In this document: positions 19,760-28,833 of the stretch, in pieces | Numbering within the stretch: position 1 is the first letter of the stretch | Layout of the letters: each line of letters opens with the position of its first letter | Origin: Micromonospora parastrephiae | GTDB lineage: Bacteria; Actinomycetota; Actinomycetes; Mycobacteriales; Micromonosporaceae | Direction: 5' to 3' | Assembly: GCF_016802865.1 (NCBI RefSeq) | Contig: NZ_JAEVHM010000015.1 | Coordinates: 1-60,170 of the forward strand | DNA length: 60,170 bases | The notes under the pieces: model-generated | The model's database searches: none | The model's input: only the letters and a program-made list of their open reading frames with translations | What the model was told of the DNA's origin: nothing | Made by a program: the position numbers and the translations under genes

Positions 19760-21033
19760 CTGGCGCCGGCGGGAAGCTTGTTCTTCACGCCCAGGTCGTC
19801 CAGACGGATGGTGAACAGGGGGTGGTTGCCGCTCAGGCCGGAGATGAGCCTGACGAATGCGGCCGACGGCTCATCCCTGTGCTCCGGGTCCACGAGTTCC
19901 TGGGCCAGGCTGAAGTAGAACTCCTTGTACCTCGACCGGTCGTAAAAGCGCTCGACGAAGATGCGGATCTCGTCGAAGAAGGCACGGTACGCGGCACCAT
20001 AGCGTGCCAGGGCCTCAGTTTCGATCTCTGGTCGACGCAGAATCTCGTCGATTATCTTCGACAGAACGCTGCCCGCCAACGTGGCCAGTGCGACGCCCGT
20101 CGAGAAAAGGGGATCGACGAATGCGGCGGTGTCTCCCACCAACACCCATCCCTTACCGTAGAAATCTCGATTCGTGTACGACCAGTCGCGCGCCGAGCGG
20201 AATCCTCCGGACTGACGAGCGTTGCGCATCAACTGTCGAAGCTTGGTCGTCTGCTGCCACTTCTCATGGAATAGTTCGGGCAGCGAACCGTTGTTGTCGC
20301 CGGCAAGTTCCGACCGCGTCACGTAGCCCACGCTCTGCCGGTCCTTGTCGATAGGAATGGCCCAGAACCAGCCATCGTCGATTCCCTCGATGAGAATGTT
20401 CGTCCATTCGTCACCGGGGAGTCGTTCACAGTTGTCGAAGTAGCTCCACACGGCGACGTTACGCAGTTCCTCGTGCCACGTGGCCTCCGTGAAGCGCCGG
20501 CTGAGCACCCGAGCCTGCCCCGAAGCGTCGACCACGAGATGCGCTCGCGCCTGGCGGACCTGCTGCTCGGCACCGCGGACGGTGAAGGTCACCCCGACAA
20601 CCCTGCCGTCTTCCGAGATGGGCTCCTTGACGGTGGCGTCCTCGAGCACGTAGGCACCCAGCTCACGCGCCCGATCGAGGATCAGCGCGTCGAAGTCCGC
20701 CCGGCGGGTGTGGTAGGCGTACGCGTACGGTCCACCCTTGATGAACGAGAAGTTCCACGGTATCTGGTTGTTACCCCAGACCAGCGTCCCACCATATTTC
20801 CGCTCGAACCCCCGGGCGTCCAGCCTCTCGGTCAGACCGAGTTCCTCCATCGGGCGCATGACCGCCGGAATAAGAGATTCACCAATGTGATAGCGGGGGA
20901 ATCTTTCCCGGTCGAGCACCAGAACCCGGCGGCCGGCTTTCGCGAGAAGGCCCGCGGTTGTCGCACCCGCAGGGCCCCCACCGATGACGATTACATCGAA
21001 TTCAGTGGGCACGCCGAATAGGGATATAGACAT
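19756..21033 (-). CDS. Flavin-dependent halogenase
   Basis: A 425-residue FADH2-dependent halogenase-family protein. The FAD-binding GGGPAGATTAG is at 18-28, the family motif FPRYHIGESLIP at 45-56, and Lys79 in FERKYGG matches the lysine that forms the haloamine. WFWAIP is the WxWxIP motif that separates halogenases from ordinary monooxygenases, and the second FAD motif GDTAAFVDPLFSTGV is intact. These features resemble the CndH/SgcC3-type enzymes acting on polyketide or carrier-bound aromatic substrates rather than free tryptophan. A flavin reductase is not encoded nearby. The start at ATG 21033 has GGGGGAG upstream. It is the first gene of the PKS operon, so halogenation is expected on the polyketide or on a precursor; chlorine is inferred, not shown. 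Confidence 0.9.
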   Translation of the reverse strand: MSISLFGVPTEFDVIVIGGGPAGATTAGLLAKAGRRVLVLDRERFPRYHIGESLIPAVMRPMEELGLTERLDARGFERKYGGTLVWGNNQIPWNFSFIKGGPYAYAYHTRRADFDALILDRARELGAYVLEDATVKEPISEDGRVVGVTFTVRGAEQQVRQARAHLVVDASGQARVLSRRFTEATWHEELRNVAVWSYFDNCERLPGDEWTNILIEGIDDGWFWAIPIDKDRQSVGYVTRSELAGDNNGSLPELFHEKWQQTTKLRQLMRNARQSGGFRSARDWSYTNRDFYGKGWVLVGDTAAFVDPLFSTGVALATLAGSVLSKIIDEILRRPEIETEALARYGAAYRAFFDEIRIFVERFYDRSRYKEFYFSLAQELVDPEHRDEPSAAFVRLISGLSGNHPLFTIRLDDLGVKNKLPAGAS

Positions 21034-21252
21034 GCGTTCTCCCCCGCTCGATGAAAACAAAGAGATGACTTGGGTGACCGTACGTCACCGTCCAGCAACG
21101 CGTCAAGGATGACCGGGGCCGCCGATCATCAAGTGGGAAGTGCCTCGAAGAATGCGCAACATTGGAGAAGATATATGTCCCACCGGCCGACTATCCTTCG
21201 ATGGTCGCGCATTACGATCCCTCCCACTTCGTGCGCGACGGCAGGAGAACCC
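21034..21252. promoter_or_regulatory. Divergent promoter region between halogenase and glycosyltransferase genes
   Basis: This 219-bp gap separates the two largest operons of the cluster and must hold promoters for both. It contains an inverted repeat GGTGAC-CGTAC-GTCACC at 21073-21089, about 40 bp upstream of the halogenase start, a plausible regulator binding site. I do not see convincing -35/-10 pairs on either strand. The region is noticeably more AT-rich than the genes around it. Which regulator binds is unknown; the cluster's AraC protein is an obvious candidate. Confidence 0.4.
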
Positions 21253-22509
21253 ATGCGGATCCTCTTCACGACGCTCGCGGTGCAGACACATCTCTACCTG
21301 CAGGTACCACTGGCATGGGCGCTACGGGCCGCCGGGCACGAGGTGCGCGTGGCCAGCCAGCCGGACCTGACAGAGGTCATCACCTCAGCCGGACTGACCG
21401 CGGTGCCGGTTGGCGACCCGCTGGATCAGCGGAGGCTGGCGTCCAACACCCCGACGCTCAAGCCGTCCGAACTCGGCATGGACACGAGTGACCTCGGCGA
21501 CCTCGGCTACGAGTACATGCACGGGCTGTTCACCGTGATGGCGACCTTCCCCTACCAGCTGGTGTGTCCGGTGCCGATGATGGACGACCTGGTGGACTTC
21601 GCCCGTGCCTGGCAGCCCGACCTCGTGGTGTGGGACGAGATGACCTTCGCCGGAGCGGTGGCCGCCAGGGTCACCGGCGCCGCCCACGTCCGCCAGCTGT
21701 TCGGTCTGGACATGATGGGGCTGCTCCGACCGCGCCACCTGGAGCTGATCCGCCAACGACCCGCCGAACTGCGGGAGGATCCGCTGGCCGAGTGGCTGGA
21801 ATGGAGCGTCGAGCGATACGGCGCGACCTTCGACGAGGAGATGCTCCTCGGCCGACGCACCCTCTCGCCCTTCCCGGCGTCCCTCGAACTCGCGGCCCAC
21901 CCGGGGCTGACGCCATACCGGCACGTGCCCTACAACGGTCCCGCGGTGGTCCCCGAGTGGCTGCACGGGCCGCCGAAACGACGCCGGATCTGCCTCACCC
22001 TGGGCTACAACCACGACCAGAACGCCCCGAGCGAGGAGATCATCCCACTGGAAACCATGCTCGACGCGGTCAGCGACCTCGACGCCGACGTGATCGCGAC
22101 CATCAGCCCGGAACGTGCCCGATCGCTGGGCGGGCTGCCGGACAACGTCACCCCCGTGGATTTCGTACCGTTGGACGCTCTGCTGCCCACCTGCGCGGCG
22201 GTGATCCACACCGGCGGCGCGGGCACCTCCCTGAACGCGGTGGTGCGCGGGATTCCGCAGATCATCGCGCCGAGCATGGTCTGGAGCACCGGGCACTACG
22301 CCGAGGGCCTGCAGGCGCGAGGCGCGGGAATCCACCTCGATCGGGCGGATATCGCCTCCGAGGATCTGCACCGACGCTTCACGGAAGTACTCGACGATCC
22401 GTCCTTCGCCGCGAACGCGGCGGCCCTGCGGGAGGAGGCCGAGGCGGCCCCGAGTCCGCACGCCCTCGTCGGTGGGCTGGAGCAACTCGTGGCGGAGGCG
22501 GTTCGGTGA
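21253..22509 (+). CDS. Macrolide-type glycosyltransferase (DesVII/EryCIII family)
   Basis: A 418-residue GT-B fold enzyme of family GT1 that transfers the deoxyaminosugar from its NDP form to the polyketide aglycone. The start at ATG 21253 follows GGAG closely and gives MRILFTTLAVQTHLY, a typical N-terminus; an upstream in-frame extension to 21070 is non-coding in character. The C-terminal nucleotide-sugar site is clear: VDFVPLDALLPTCAAVIHTG, with HTGGAGT nearby. Its close partner is the downstream P450-like gene, whose GTG start overlaps this stop by four bases. The pair matches the DesVII/DesVIII arrangement in which the transferase needs the helper protein for activity. Confidence 0.93.
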   Translation: MRILFTTLAVQTHLYLQVPLAWALRAAGHEVRVASQPDLTEVITSAGLTAVPVGDPLDQRRLASNTPTLKPSELGMDTSDLGDLGYEYMHGLFTVMATFPYQLVCPVPMMDDLVDFARAWQPDLVVWDEMTFAGAVAARVTGAAHVRQLFGLDMMGLLRPRHLELIRQRPAELREDPLAEWLEWSVERYGATFDEEMLLGRRTLSPFPASLELAAHPGLTPYRHVPYNGPAVVPEWLHGPPKRRRICLTLGYNHDQNAPSEEIIPLETMLDAVSDLDADVIATISPERARSLGGLPDNVTPVDFVPLDALLPTCAAVIHTGGAGTSLNAVVRGIPQIIAPSMVWSTGHYAEGLQARGAGIHLDRADIASEDLHRRFTEVLDDPSFAANAAALREEAEAAPSPHALVGGLEQLVAEAVR

Positions 22510-23813
22510 TCACTCGTCGCTCGGACGCGGACCTCGGACGTCACCTGCTGACTCTGCGTACCCTGCAGTGGATTTACGGTGCCCAGGCGGACCCGTACGC
22601 GCTGCTGCTGCGGGCCGACGATAGCGACGTCGCAGAGCTGCACCGGCAGATCCGGCAGCCCGGGCGGCTGCACCGAAGCAGCACCGGCGCGTGGGTGACC
22701 GGCAGCGGTTCCACGGCGGCCCGGATCCTGTCCGACGCGCGGTTGCAACCATCCCACCCGAACCTCGCCGGACCGCAGGAGCACCTGATCCACGACGAGG
22801 TCTGGGTGCGCCCGATCTGCCACGTGCTCCCGCTCGTCGAGGCACCCATGTTCCTGACCCGTGCCGACTACGAGCGGTTGAGCCGGCTGGCGGACCCCGT
22901 GCTCGGCGACGGCGCGCTGGGCGTCCGGCACGCCGACGTGGTCGAGATCTGCCTTGACCACCTCGACCGGCTTCCCGGGCAGTTCGACCTCAAGGTCGAC
23001 TTCGCCGCCAGCACGGCGATGCGCGCGGTCGGTCACCTGTTGGGAGTGTCGAGCACGAACGTGGAGGCCCTCGCCGGTCTGGCCCCCAGCCTGGCCCTGA
23101 CGCTCGACGCCACGCTCTGCCCGCCTCAGTTCCGGGCGGCCCGGGCCCTCACGTCCGCGCTCTCGGCGTGTGCGGCCCTGCTCCGCAGTACGATCACGAC
23201 CCGCAGTGGCCGGCACGACGGGGCGATCAGCCGGCTGCTCACCAGGCCGGACACCGCACCCGAGCCGTCCGACGTGCTCGCGGTATGCGTGCTGACCGCC
23301 GCGGTCGGGGTGGAGGCGGCGGCCAACCTGCTGTGCCACGCCGTGGCGGAGCTACTGGACCGGCCCGAACTGTGGATCGCGGTCCGCGATGACCGGGAGG
23401 TGGCTGCCCGGGTCGTCGATGAGGTGTTACGACTGCACCCACCACGCCGGCTGGAGAGCCTCGTCGCCCAGGAGCAACTGGAGTTGGACGGCGAGGTGAT
23501 ACCGGTCGACGGTCAGGTGGTCGTCCTCGTTGACGCCGCAGGCCGCGATCCCGACATCCACCCCCGGGCCGACCAATTCGACATCGACCGTGGCCCCATC
23601 GACGACCTGTCCACGACACCAGGCCTGGCCGCCAGTCTCTTCGTCCCGGTGGCGCGGTGGTACGCGATCGCCGCCCTACAGGCACTCGCCACCCGAACGC
23701 TGCTGCCGGGTCGGGCCGGTGCCCCTCTGCACCGACTGCGCTCACCCGTTACCCGGGCCCTGCTGCGGATGCCGCTCTCCTTCGACCGGCCCACCGTGCG
23801 GGAACGCCGTTGA
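22506..23813 (+). CDS. Glycosyltransferase auxiliary protein, heme-less P450 homologue (DesVIII/EryCII type)
   Basis: A 435-residue P450-fold protein that activates its neighbouring glycosyltransferase instead of catalysing oxidation. P450 features remain: an ExxR-like helix in VVDEVLRLHPPRR and a substrate-side helix around VLTAAVGVEAAANLL. The heme-ligand loop FGxGxHxCxG is missing; the corresponding region reads LAASLFVPVARWYAIAAL with no cysteine. This loss is the defining trait of DesVIII, EryCII and related helpers. It starts at GTG in a GTGA overlap with the glycosyltransferase. A degenerate true P450 is the only alternative, and the gene order argues against it. Confidence 0.9.
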   Translation: MITRRSDADLGRHLLTLRTLQWIYGAQADPYALLLRADDSDVAELHRQIRQPGRLHRSSTGAWVTGSGSTAARILSDARLQPSHPNLAGPQEHLIHDEVWVRPICHVLPLVEAPMFLTRADYERLSRLADPVLGDGALGVRHADVVEICLDHLDRLPGQFDLKVDFAASTAMRAVGHLLGVSSTNVEALAGLAPSLALTLDATLCPPQFRAARALTSALSACAALLRSTITTRSGRHDGAISRLLTRPDTAPEPSDVLAVCVLTAAVGVEAAANLLCHAVAELLDRPELWIAVRDDREVAARVVDEVLRLHPPRRLESLVAQEQLELDGEVIPVDGQVVVLVDAAGRDPDIHPRADQFDIDRGPIDDLSTTPGLAASLFVPVARWYAIAALQALATRTLLPGRAGAPLHRLRSPVTRALLRMPLSFDRPTVRERR

Positions 23814-23862
23814 TCCACCTCGTCGATCGCCTCCGGTACTCCACCCCGACCTGGAGAAAACG

Positions 23863-25092
23863 ATGATTATCGAAGCATGCCGGATCTGCGACAGCCGGGA
23901 CCTGCTCCCGGTCCTCGACCTCGGCAGCCAGGCCATCACCAGCGTCTTCCCGCGCACGCGGGAGGAGAAGGTGCCGGCGGTCCCCCTCGAGCTGGTCAGG
24001 TGCTCACCCGAGGGATGCGGCCTGTTGCAACTACGGCACACCGCCGACTTCGACCTGATGTACGGCGACCACTACGGCTATCGCTCCGGCATCCGCGAGT
24101 TCATGGTGCGGCACCTGGCCGGTAAGGTCGGCGCCGCGCTGAAGTGGACCCGACCCGGTCCGGACGATCTCGTGCTGGACATCGGCAGCAACGACGGCAC
24201 CCTCCTGCGCGCCTACCCCGCGGGTCCCACGCTGGTGGGTGTCGACCCGAGCGGAGGTAAGTTCCGCGACTTCTACCCGCCGGCAGCCGACCTCATCGTC
24301 GACTTCTTCTCCCGGCGGCTGTTCACCGAGCATTACGGCTCCCGCAAAGCCAAGGTGGTCACGTCGATATCGATGTTCTACGACCTGCCTCGGCCGATGG
24401 AGTTCATGCAGGACGTGCACGACATTCTCGACGACGACGGTGTCTGGGTGATGGAGCAGAGCTACATGCCGGCCATGCTCGAGGCCACCGCCTACGACGT
24501 GGTCTGCCATGAGCACCTCGAGTACTACTCCCTCCAGCAGATCGAGTGGATGGCACGCCGGGTCGGGCTGACAATCATCGATGCCGAGATCAACGCGGTG
24601 TACGGGGGCAGTCTCTGTGTCACTCTGACCAAGCACCCCGAGCGGCATCGGGTGAACGAATCCCAGGTCGCCCGCATCCGGGCACACGAGCGAGCACTTG
24701 GACTGGACGGGACTGCTCCGTTCGAGGCCTTCGCCCGACGGGTCCCCCGCTACCGGGACCAGTTGCTCGAGTTCCTGGCCGCCTCCCGCCAGGCGGGGAA
24801 ACTGACCCTGGGCTACGGCGCCTCGACCAAGGGCAACGTGCTGTTGCAGTACTGCGGCCTGGACGAGACCGACCTGCCGTGCATCGGCGAGGTCAACGAC
24901 GAGAAGGCCGGCTGTTTCACGCCGGGCACCGGGATACCGATCGTCTCCGAGGACGACGCGAAGTCCCGCCGCCCCGACCAGTTGCTGGTGCTCCCGTGGA
25001 TCTACCGGGACGGCTTCGTCGAACGGGAACAGTCCTTCCTGGCGGGTGGCGGCAGGCTCGTCTTTCCGCTCCCCCAGCTCAGCGTCGTCTGA
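23863..25092 (+). CDS. NDP-hexose 3-C-methyltransferase (EvaC/TylCIII type)
   Basis: A 409-residue SAM-dependent enzyme that adds a methyl branch at C3 of an NDP-ketodeoxysugar. Its three-part family layout is visible. An N-terminal zinc-binding stretch begins [16 protein letters not shown]. The central Rossmann domain has [13 protein letters not shown] for SAM. The C-terminal domain has [15 protein letters not shown]. The conserved catalytic region CHEHLEYYS is also present. ATG 23863 is preceded by GGAG at 23852. In the vancosamine pathway the homologue works after C3 transamination, consistent with the aminotransferase two genes downstream. O- or other C-methyl positions are less likely. 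Confidence 0.9.
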   Translation: MIIEACRICDSRDLLPVLDLGSQAITSVFPRTREEKVPAVPLELVRCSPEGCGLLQLRHTADFDLMYGDHYGYRSGIREFMVRHLAGKVGAALKWTRPGPDDLVLDIGSNDGTLLRAYPAGPTLVGVDPSGGKFRDFYPPAADLIVDFFSRRLFTEHYGSRKAKVVTSISMFYDLPRPMEFMQDVHDILDDDGVWVMEQSYMPAMLEATAYDVVCHEHLEYYSLQQIEWMARRVGLTIIDAEINAVYGGSLCVTLTKHPERHRVNESQVARIRAHERALGLDGTAPFEAFARRVPRYRDQLLEFLAASRQAGKLTLGYGASTKGNVLLQYCGLDETDLPCIGEVNDEKAGCFTPGTGIPIVSEDDAKSRRPDQLLVLPWIYRDGFVEREQSFLAGGGRLVFPLPQLSVV

Positions 25093-25124
25093 CGACGACC
25101 CTCGCACGAGGACCGAGGACCTTC

Positions 25125-25805
25125 ATGACCGACAACACCGTGTCTGCCAGCACCAGCATGACCTCCCGCCCGCTGTCGGTGCGGGGAGCCTTCGAGTTCA
25201 CGCCGAAGGTCTTTCCCGACGATCGGGGGGCCTTCCTGTCGCCGTACCAGGAGCCGGCCTTCGTGGCCGCGCTCGGTCACCGGCTGTTTCCCGTCGCCCA
25301 GACCAACCACAGTCGGTCCCGACGAAATGTCGTACGCGGTCTGCACTTCACGCTGACGCCGCCGGGGTGCGCGAAGTACGTCTACTGCCCGCAGGGCAGC
25401 GCACTGGACATCGTGGTCGACATCCGGGTCGGGTCGCCCACATACGGGCAGTGGGACGCGGTCCTGCTCGATCCCGAGGACTTCCGCGCCGTCTATCTCC
25501 CGGTGGGTGTCGGACACGCGTTCATCGGTCTCCACGACGACACGCTTATGTCGTACATGATCTCAGGGAGCTACGTACCCGAGCACGAACTCGCGCTCAG
25601 CGTGCTCGATCCCGCGCTTCACCTGCCGATCCCCGGCGACATCGAGCCGATCCTGTCCGATCGCGACCGGGTCGCGCCAAGCCTGTCCGAGGCCAAGGAG
25701 CTGGGCATCCTGCCGCGCTACTCGAATTGCCTGGCCCTGGAGGAGCAGATGTACGGGCGGGACGCGCAGCGGACCGACATCGACTCGGACAGGAGGCTCC
25801 CGTGA
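25125..25805 (+). CDS. NDP-4-keto-6-deoxyhexose 5- (or 3,5-) epimerase, RmlC/EvaD-like
   Basis: A 226-residue cupin epimerase that inverts C5 of the 4-keto sugar and so sets the L-configuration. Family signatures are present: [15 protein letters not shown] near the start, [18 protein letters not shown] with the catalytic His in RGLHF, and [20 protein letters not shown]. The Tyr/Asp region [14 protein letters not shown] is also conserved. In the vancosamine pathway EvaD acts as a 5-epimerase on the aminated, methylated intermediate, and the gene context here fits that. It follows the C-methyltransferase by 32 bp and overlaps the aminotransferase start by four bases. Confidence 0.9.
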   Translation: MTDNTVSASTSMTSRPLSVRGAFEFTPKVFPDDRGAFLSPYQEPAFVAALGHRLFPVAQTNHSRSRRNVVRGLHFTLTPPGCAKYVYCPQGSALDIVVDIRVGSPTYGQWDAVLLDPEDFRAVYLPVGVGHAFIGLHDDTLMSYMISGSYVPEHELALSVLDPALHLPIPGDIEPILSDRDRVAPSLSEAKELGILPRYSNCLALEEQMYGRDAQRTDIDSDRRLP

Positions 25806-26923
25806 CCATCCGGGTGTGGGACTACCTACTGGAGTACGGGAAGGAGCGGGAGGACCTCCTCGCCGGCGTCGAGCAGGTCTTCAGCTCCGGTCGACTCGTT
25901 CTCGGTGAAAGTGTCGAGGCGTTCGAGACGGACTTCGGGGCCTACCACGGCGGCCGGCTCTGCACCGGGGTGGACAACGGGACCAACGCGCTGAAGCTCG
26001 CCCTCGAGGCCCTGAGCGTGGGGCCGGGCGACGAGGTGATCACCGTGAGCAACACCGCGGCGCCCACCGTGCTCGCCATCGTCAGCACGGGCGCGACCCC
26101 GGTCTTCGTCGACGTGCGCGAGGACGACTTCCTGATGGACACCGACCAGGTCGAGGCCGCGATCACGGCACGTACCAGAGCGCTGCTCCCGGTGCACCTC
26201 TACGGTCAGTGCGTCGACATGGCTCCCCTGCGGGGCCTCGCCGACCGGTACGGCCTGAAGATCCTCGAGGACTGCGCTCAGGCACACGGAGCCCGCCACC
26301 ACGACCAGCTCGCCGGCACCATGGGTGACGCAGCCGCCTTCTCCTTCTATCCCACGAAGGTGCTCGGAGCCTATGGCGACGGCGGCGCGGTGATCACAGC
26401 CGACGAGGACGTGCAGCGGAACCTGCGGCAGCTGCGCTACTACGGTATGGACACCGCCTACTACGTGGTCCGGGTGCCCGGACACAACTCACGGCTCGAC
26501 GAGGTGCAGGCGGAAATCCTGCGGCGCAAGCTCCGGCGGCTCGACGAGTACGTCGAGCGACGCAACGCCGTGGCGCGACGCTACGAGGAGCAGCTCGCCG
26601 ACCTGAGCGCACCCGACGGACTCCGCCTGCCCGCCACCGCGCCGGGCAACCGTCACGTTTACTACGTGTACGTGGTGCGCCATCCCCGACGGGACGCCGT
26701 TCTGGAGGCGCTGAAGGAACACGACATCTTCCTGAACATCAGCTACCCGTGGCCGGTGCACACCATGTCCGGACTGGCTGATCCGAAGTACCCGGCTGGA
26801 TCACTGCCGGTGACGGAGAAGGTGGCCGGTGAGATCTTCTCCCTGCCGATGTACCCCTCGCTTCCCGAGTCGGTGCAGGAGCACACCATCGCTGCCCTGC
26901 GCGAAGTGTTGGCCGCGGTGTGA
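25802..26923 (+). CDS. PLP-dependent NDP-sugar C3 aminotransferase (DegT/DnrJ/EryC1/StrS; EvaB/DesV-like)
   Basis: A 373-residue aminotransferase that installs the sugar amino group. The PLP lysine sits in [15 protein letters not shown], the cofactor Asp in [10 protein letters not shown] and the substrate-side region in [14 protein letters not shown]; all are canonical for the DegT/EryC1/StrS family. The start is GTG 25802, in a GTGA overlap with the epimerase stop. With a 2,3-dehydratase in the cluster and no separate 3-ketoreductase, the likely substrate is the 3,4-diketo-2,6-dideoxy intermediate, aminated at C3 as by EvaB. Position and stereochemistry are inferred from the gene set. Confidence 0.92.
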   Translation: MTIRVWDYLLEYGKEREDLLAGVEQVFSSGRLVLGESVEAFETDFGAYHGGRLCTGVDNGTNALKLALEALSVGPGDEVITVSNTAAPTVLAIVSTGATPVFVDVREDDFLMDTDQVEAAITARTRALLPVHLYGQCVDMAPLRGLADRYGLKILEDCAQAHGARHHDQLAGTMGDAAAFSFYPTKVLGAYGDGGAVITADEDVQRNLRQLRYYGMDTAYYVVRVPGHNSRLDEVQAEILRRKLRRLDEYVERRNAVARRYEEQLADLSAPDGLRLPATAPGNRHVYYVYVVRHPRRDAVLEALKEHDIFLNISYPWPVHTMSGLADPKYPAGSLPVTEKVAGEIFSLPMYPSLPESVQEHTIAALREVLAAV

Positions 26924-27747
26924 CCGGCCCGGCCGACCTCGACCCGCGCGGACCGGCGTCCGGCACACCGGCGACACGCAACGGGATCTACGACCATGGT
27001 CACCTTTACGACGTCGTGTATCGCGGCGGCGGCAAGGACTACCGGGGCGAGTCCGAGGTGGTGACGAGGCACATCCGCACGTTGAACCCCGAGGCGGCCT
27101 CGCTGCTGGACGTCGGATGCGGCACCGGCGGGCACCTGCGGCACTTCGCGCGGGAGTTCCGGCACGCCGAGGGGATCGACATCACCGACGGCATGCTCGC
27201 GGAGTGCAGAAGGAGGGTGCCGGGTGTCGCCGTCACCCGAGCAGACATGCGGACGTTCCGGCTGCCACGCCGGTTCGACGCCATCGTGTCGCTGTTCAAC
27301 GTCATCGGGAACGTGGCGGATCGCGCCGAGCTGGACCTGACGCTGGTCAACCTGAGCCGCCACCTGGTCCCAGGCGGCGTACTCGTGGTGGAGCCCTGGT
27401 GGTTCACGGAGAACTTCACGCCCGGCCACATCGGTAGCAGCGTCACCACGCTGGACGGCCGGACGGTGGCGCGCGTGTCCCACTCGGTCCGGGAGGGCGA
27501 CACGACCCGGATGCGGGTGCACTGCATCGTCGCCGAACCCGGCGCCGGGCTACGACACTTCACCTACGAGCACGTCATGGCACTGTTCAGCCGGGCGCAG
27601 TACGAAGCGTCGTTCGCCCGTGCCGGCTGTCCGGCCCACTACGTGGAGGACGCCTACCCGGGCAATGGGCTGTTCGTCGCGGTCAAGGGACTGCACGAGC
27701 GGGAGCGGGCACCCACCGCCCGACCGCGCGGGGCGGGACGACGATGA
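26920..27747 (+). CDS. Aminosugar N-methyltransferase (DesVI/TylM1-like)
   Basis: A 275-residue SAM-dependent methyltransferase. The SAM-binding glycine motif is [16 protein letters not shown] (about 67-82), and motif II/III lies in [14 protein letters not shown]. The segment [12 protein letters not shown] near residue 30 and WWFTENF resemble TylM1 and DesVI, which dimethylate the 3-amino group of mycaminose and desosamine. GTG 26920 overlaps the aminotransferase stop by four bases, and its own stop overlaps the reductase start. I expect mono- or N,N-dimethylation of the C3 amine, giving a dimethylvancosamine-type sugar. Confidence 0.88.
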   Translation: MTGPADLDPRGPASGTPATRNGIYDHGHLYDVVYRGGGKDYRGESEVVTRHIRTLNPEAASLLDVGCGTGGHLRHFAREFRHAEGIDITDGMLAECRRRVPGVAVTRADMRTFRLPRRFDAIVSLFNVIGNVADRAELDLTLVNLSRHLVPGGVLVVEPWWFTENFTPGHIGSSVTTLDGRTVARVSHSVREGDTTRMRVHCIVAEPGAGLRHFTYEHVMALFSRAQYEASFARAGCPAHYVEDAYPGNGLFVAVKGLHERERAPTARPRGAGRR

Positions 27748-28742
27748 CGGGGCCACGGATCGCCCTGCTCGGCGCGTCGGGGTTCATCGGGTCCGCCGTC
27801 CTGGCAGAGCTGGCGCGACGGCCCGTTGTCATCCGGACCGTCGCGCGTCGGCCGGTGCTGGTGCCGCGGCAGTCCCGCGCCACGATCGAGGTCCGCAGCG
27901 CGGACCTCACCGAACCGGGCGAGATGGCGGCGGCCGTGCTCGGGGCCGACATCGTCGTGCACTCGATCGCCCACATCGCCGGTTCGTCGTCCTGGCGGCT
28001 CGGGGACCGGGACATCGCCGCCGAACGCGTCAACGTGGGCCTCGTCCGGGACCTGGTCGGCGTGCTCGCGGACCGCCGGAGCGGCGGGCCGCCGCCGACC
28101 GTCGTGTTCGCCGGCGCCGTCACCCAGACCGGGCCCTACCAGGGCGAGGCCATCGACGGCACGGAGCCCGACCGGCCGGCCGGCGAGTACGACCGGCAGA
28201 AGCTCGCCGCGGAGAGTTTGTTGATGTCCGCACACGCCGCCGGTGTTTTGCGCGCCGTCTCTCTCCGGCTGCCCGCGGTCTTCGGGCCCGCACCCTACGC
28301 CGCCAGCCCGGACAAGGGCGTGGTGTCCACGATGGCGCGTCGGGCGCTGGCCGGTGAGCCGCTGACGATGTGGCACGACGGCTCCGTCCGGCGAGACCTG
28401 TTGTTCGTCGCGGACGCTGCCCGGGCCTTCGGTGCCGCCCTCGACGGATCAGCGCGGGTGGCCGGCCGGCACTGGGTGTTGGGCACCGGGCACGGCACGC
28501 CTCTGGGCGAGGTGTTCACGATGATCGCCGCAATGGCTGCCGAGCACACCGGAACACCGCCGGTGCGGGTCGTCGCGGTCGAGCCACCGCCCTACGCGGA
28601 CGCCGGAGACTTCCGCCACCTCACCGTCGACTCCACAGCGTTCCAAGCCGCCGTCGGGTGGCGGCCACGGGTGCCGCTCGCCGAGGCACTGCGGGACACG
28701 GTGGCGTTCTGGGCACGACGCGGCGACCGGCCCGAGGGCTGA
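27744..28742 (+). CDS. NDP-4-ketohexose 4-ketoreductase (SDR family, EvaE-like)
   Basis: A 332-residue extended short-chain dehydrogenase that reduces the C4 ketone in the last sugar-building step. The NAD(P)-binding GASGFIGS is at 9-16 and the catalytic Tyr and Lys sit in EYDRQKLAAES. The substrate-binding half contains RLPAVFGPAPYA. ATG 27744 overlaps the N-methyltransferase stop by four bases, and the gene ends the seven-gene sugar operon. The C4 stereochemistry (vancosamine versus 4-epi) cannot be read from sequence alone. It converges with the carbamoyltransferase gene across a 91-bp gap in which I see no strong terminator. Confidence 0.88.
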   Translation: MTGPRIALLGASGFIGSAVLAELARRPVVIRTVARRPVLVPRQSRATIEVRSADLTEPGEMAAAVLGADIVVHSIAHIAGSSSWRLGDRDIAAERVNVGLVRDLVGVLADRRSGGPPPTVVFAGAVTQTGPYQGEAIDGTEPDRPAGEYDRQKLAAESLLMSAHAAGVLRAVSLRLPAVFGPAPYAASPDKGVVSTMARRALAGEPLTMWHDGSVRRDLLFVADAARAFGAALDGSARVAGRHWVLGTGHGTPLGEVFTMIAAMAAEHTGTPPVRVVAVEPPPYADAGDFRHLTVDSTAFQAAVGWRPRVPLAEALRDTVAFWARRGDRPEG

Positions 28743-28833
28743 CGGCAACCGGCGCCGGCCCGGGCGGCGACGCCTGGGCGCGCCGAACGGCGCTGCTGGT
28801 GTCAGCGGATCTCGACCAGACCGAAACGAGACG

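Noticed and set aside
19756..21033. Treating the flavoprotein as an ordinary monooxygenase or geranylgeranyl-reductase-like enzyme
   Set aside because: It has Lys79 and the WxWxIP motif, which favour a halogenase.
21564..22505. N-terminal extension of the P450-like helper
   Set aside because: It overlaps the glycosyltransferase in another frame; the GTG at 22506 in a GTGA overlap gives the right family length.
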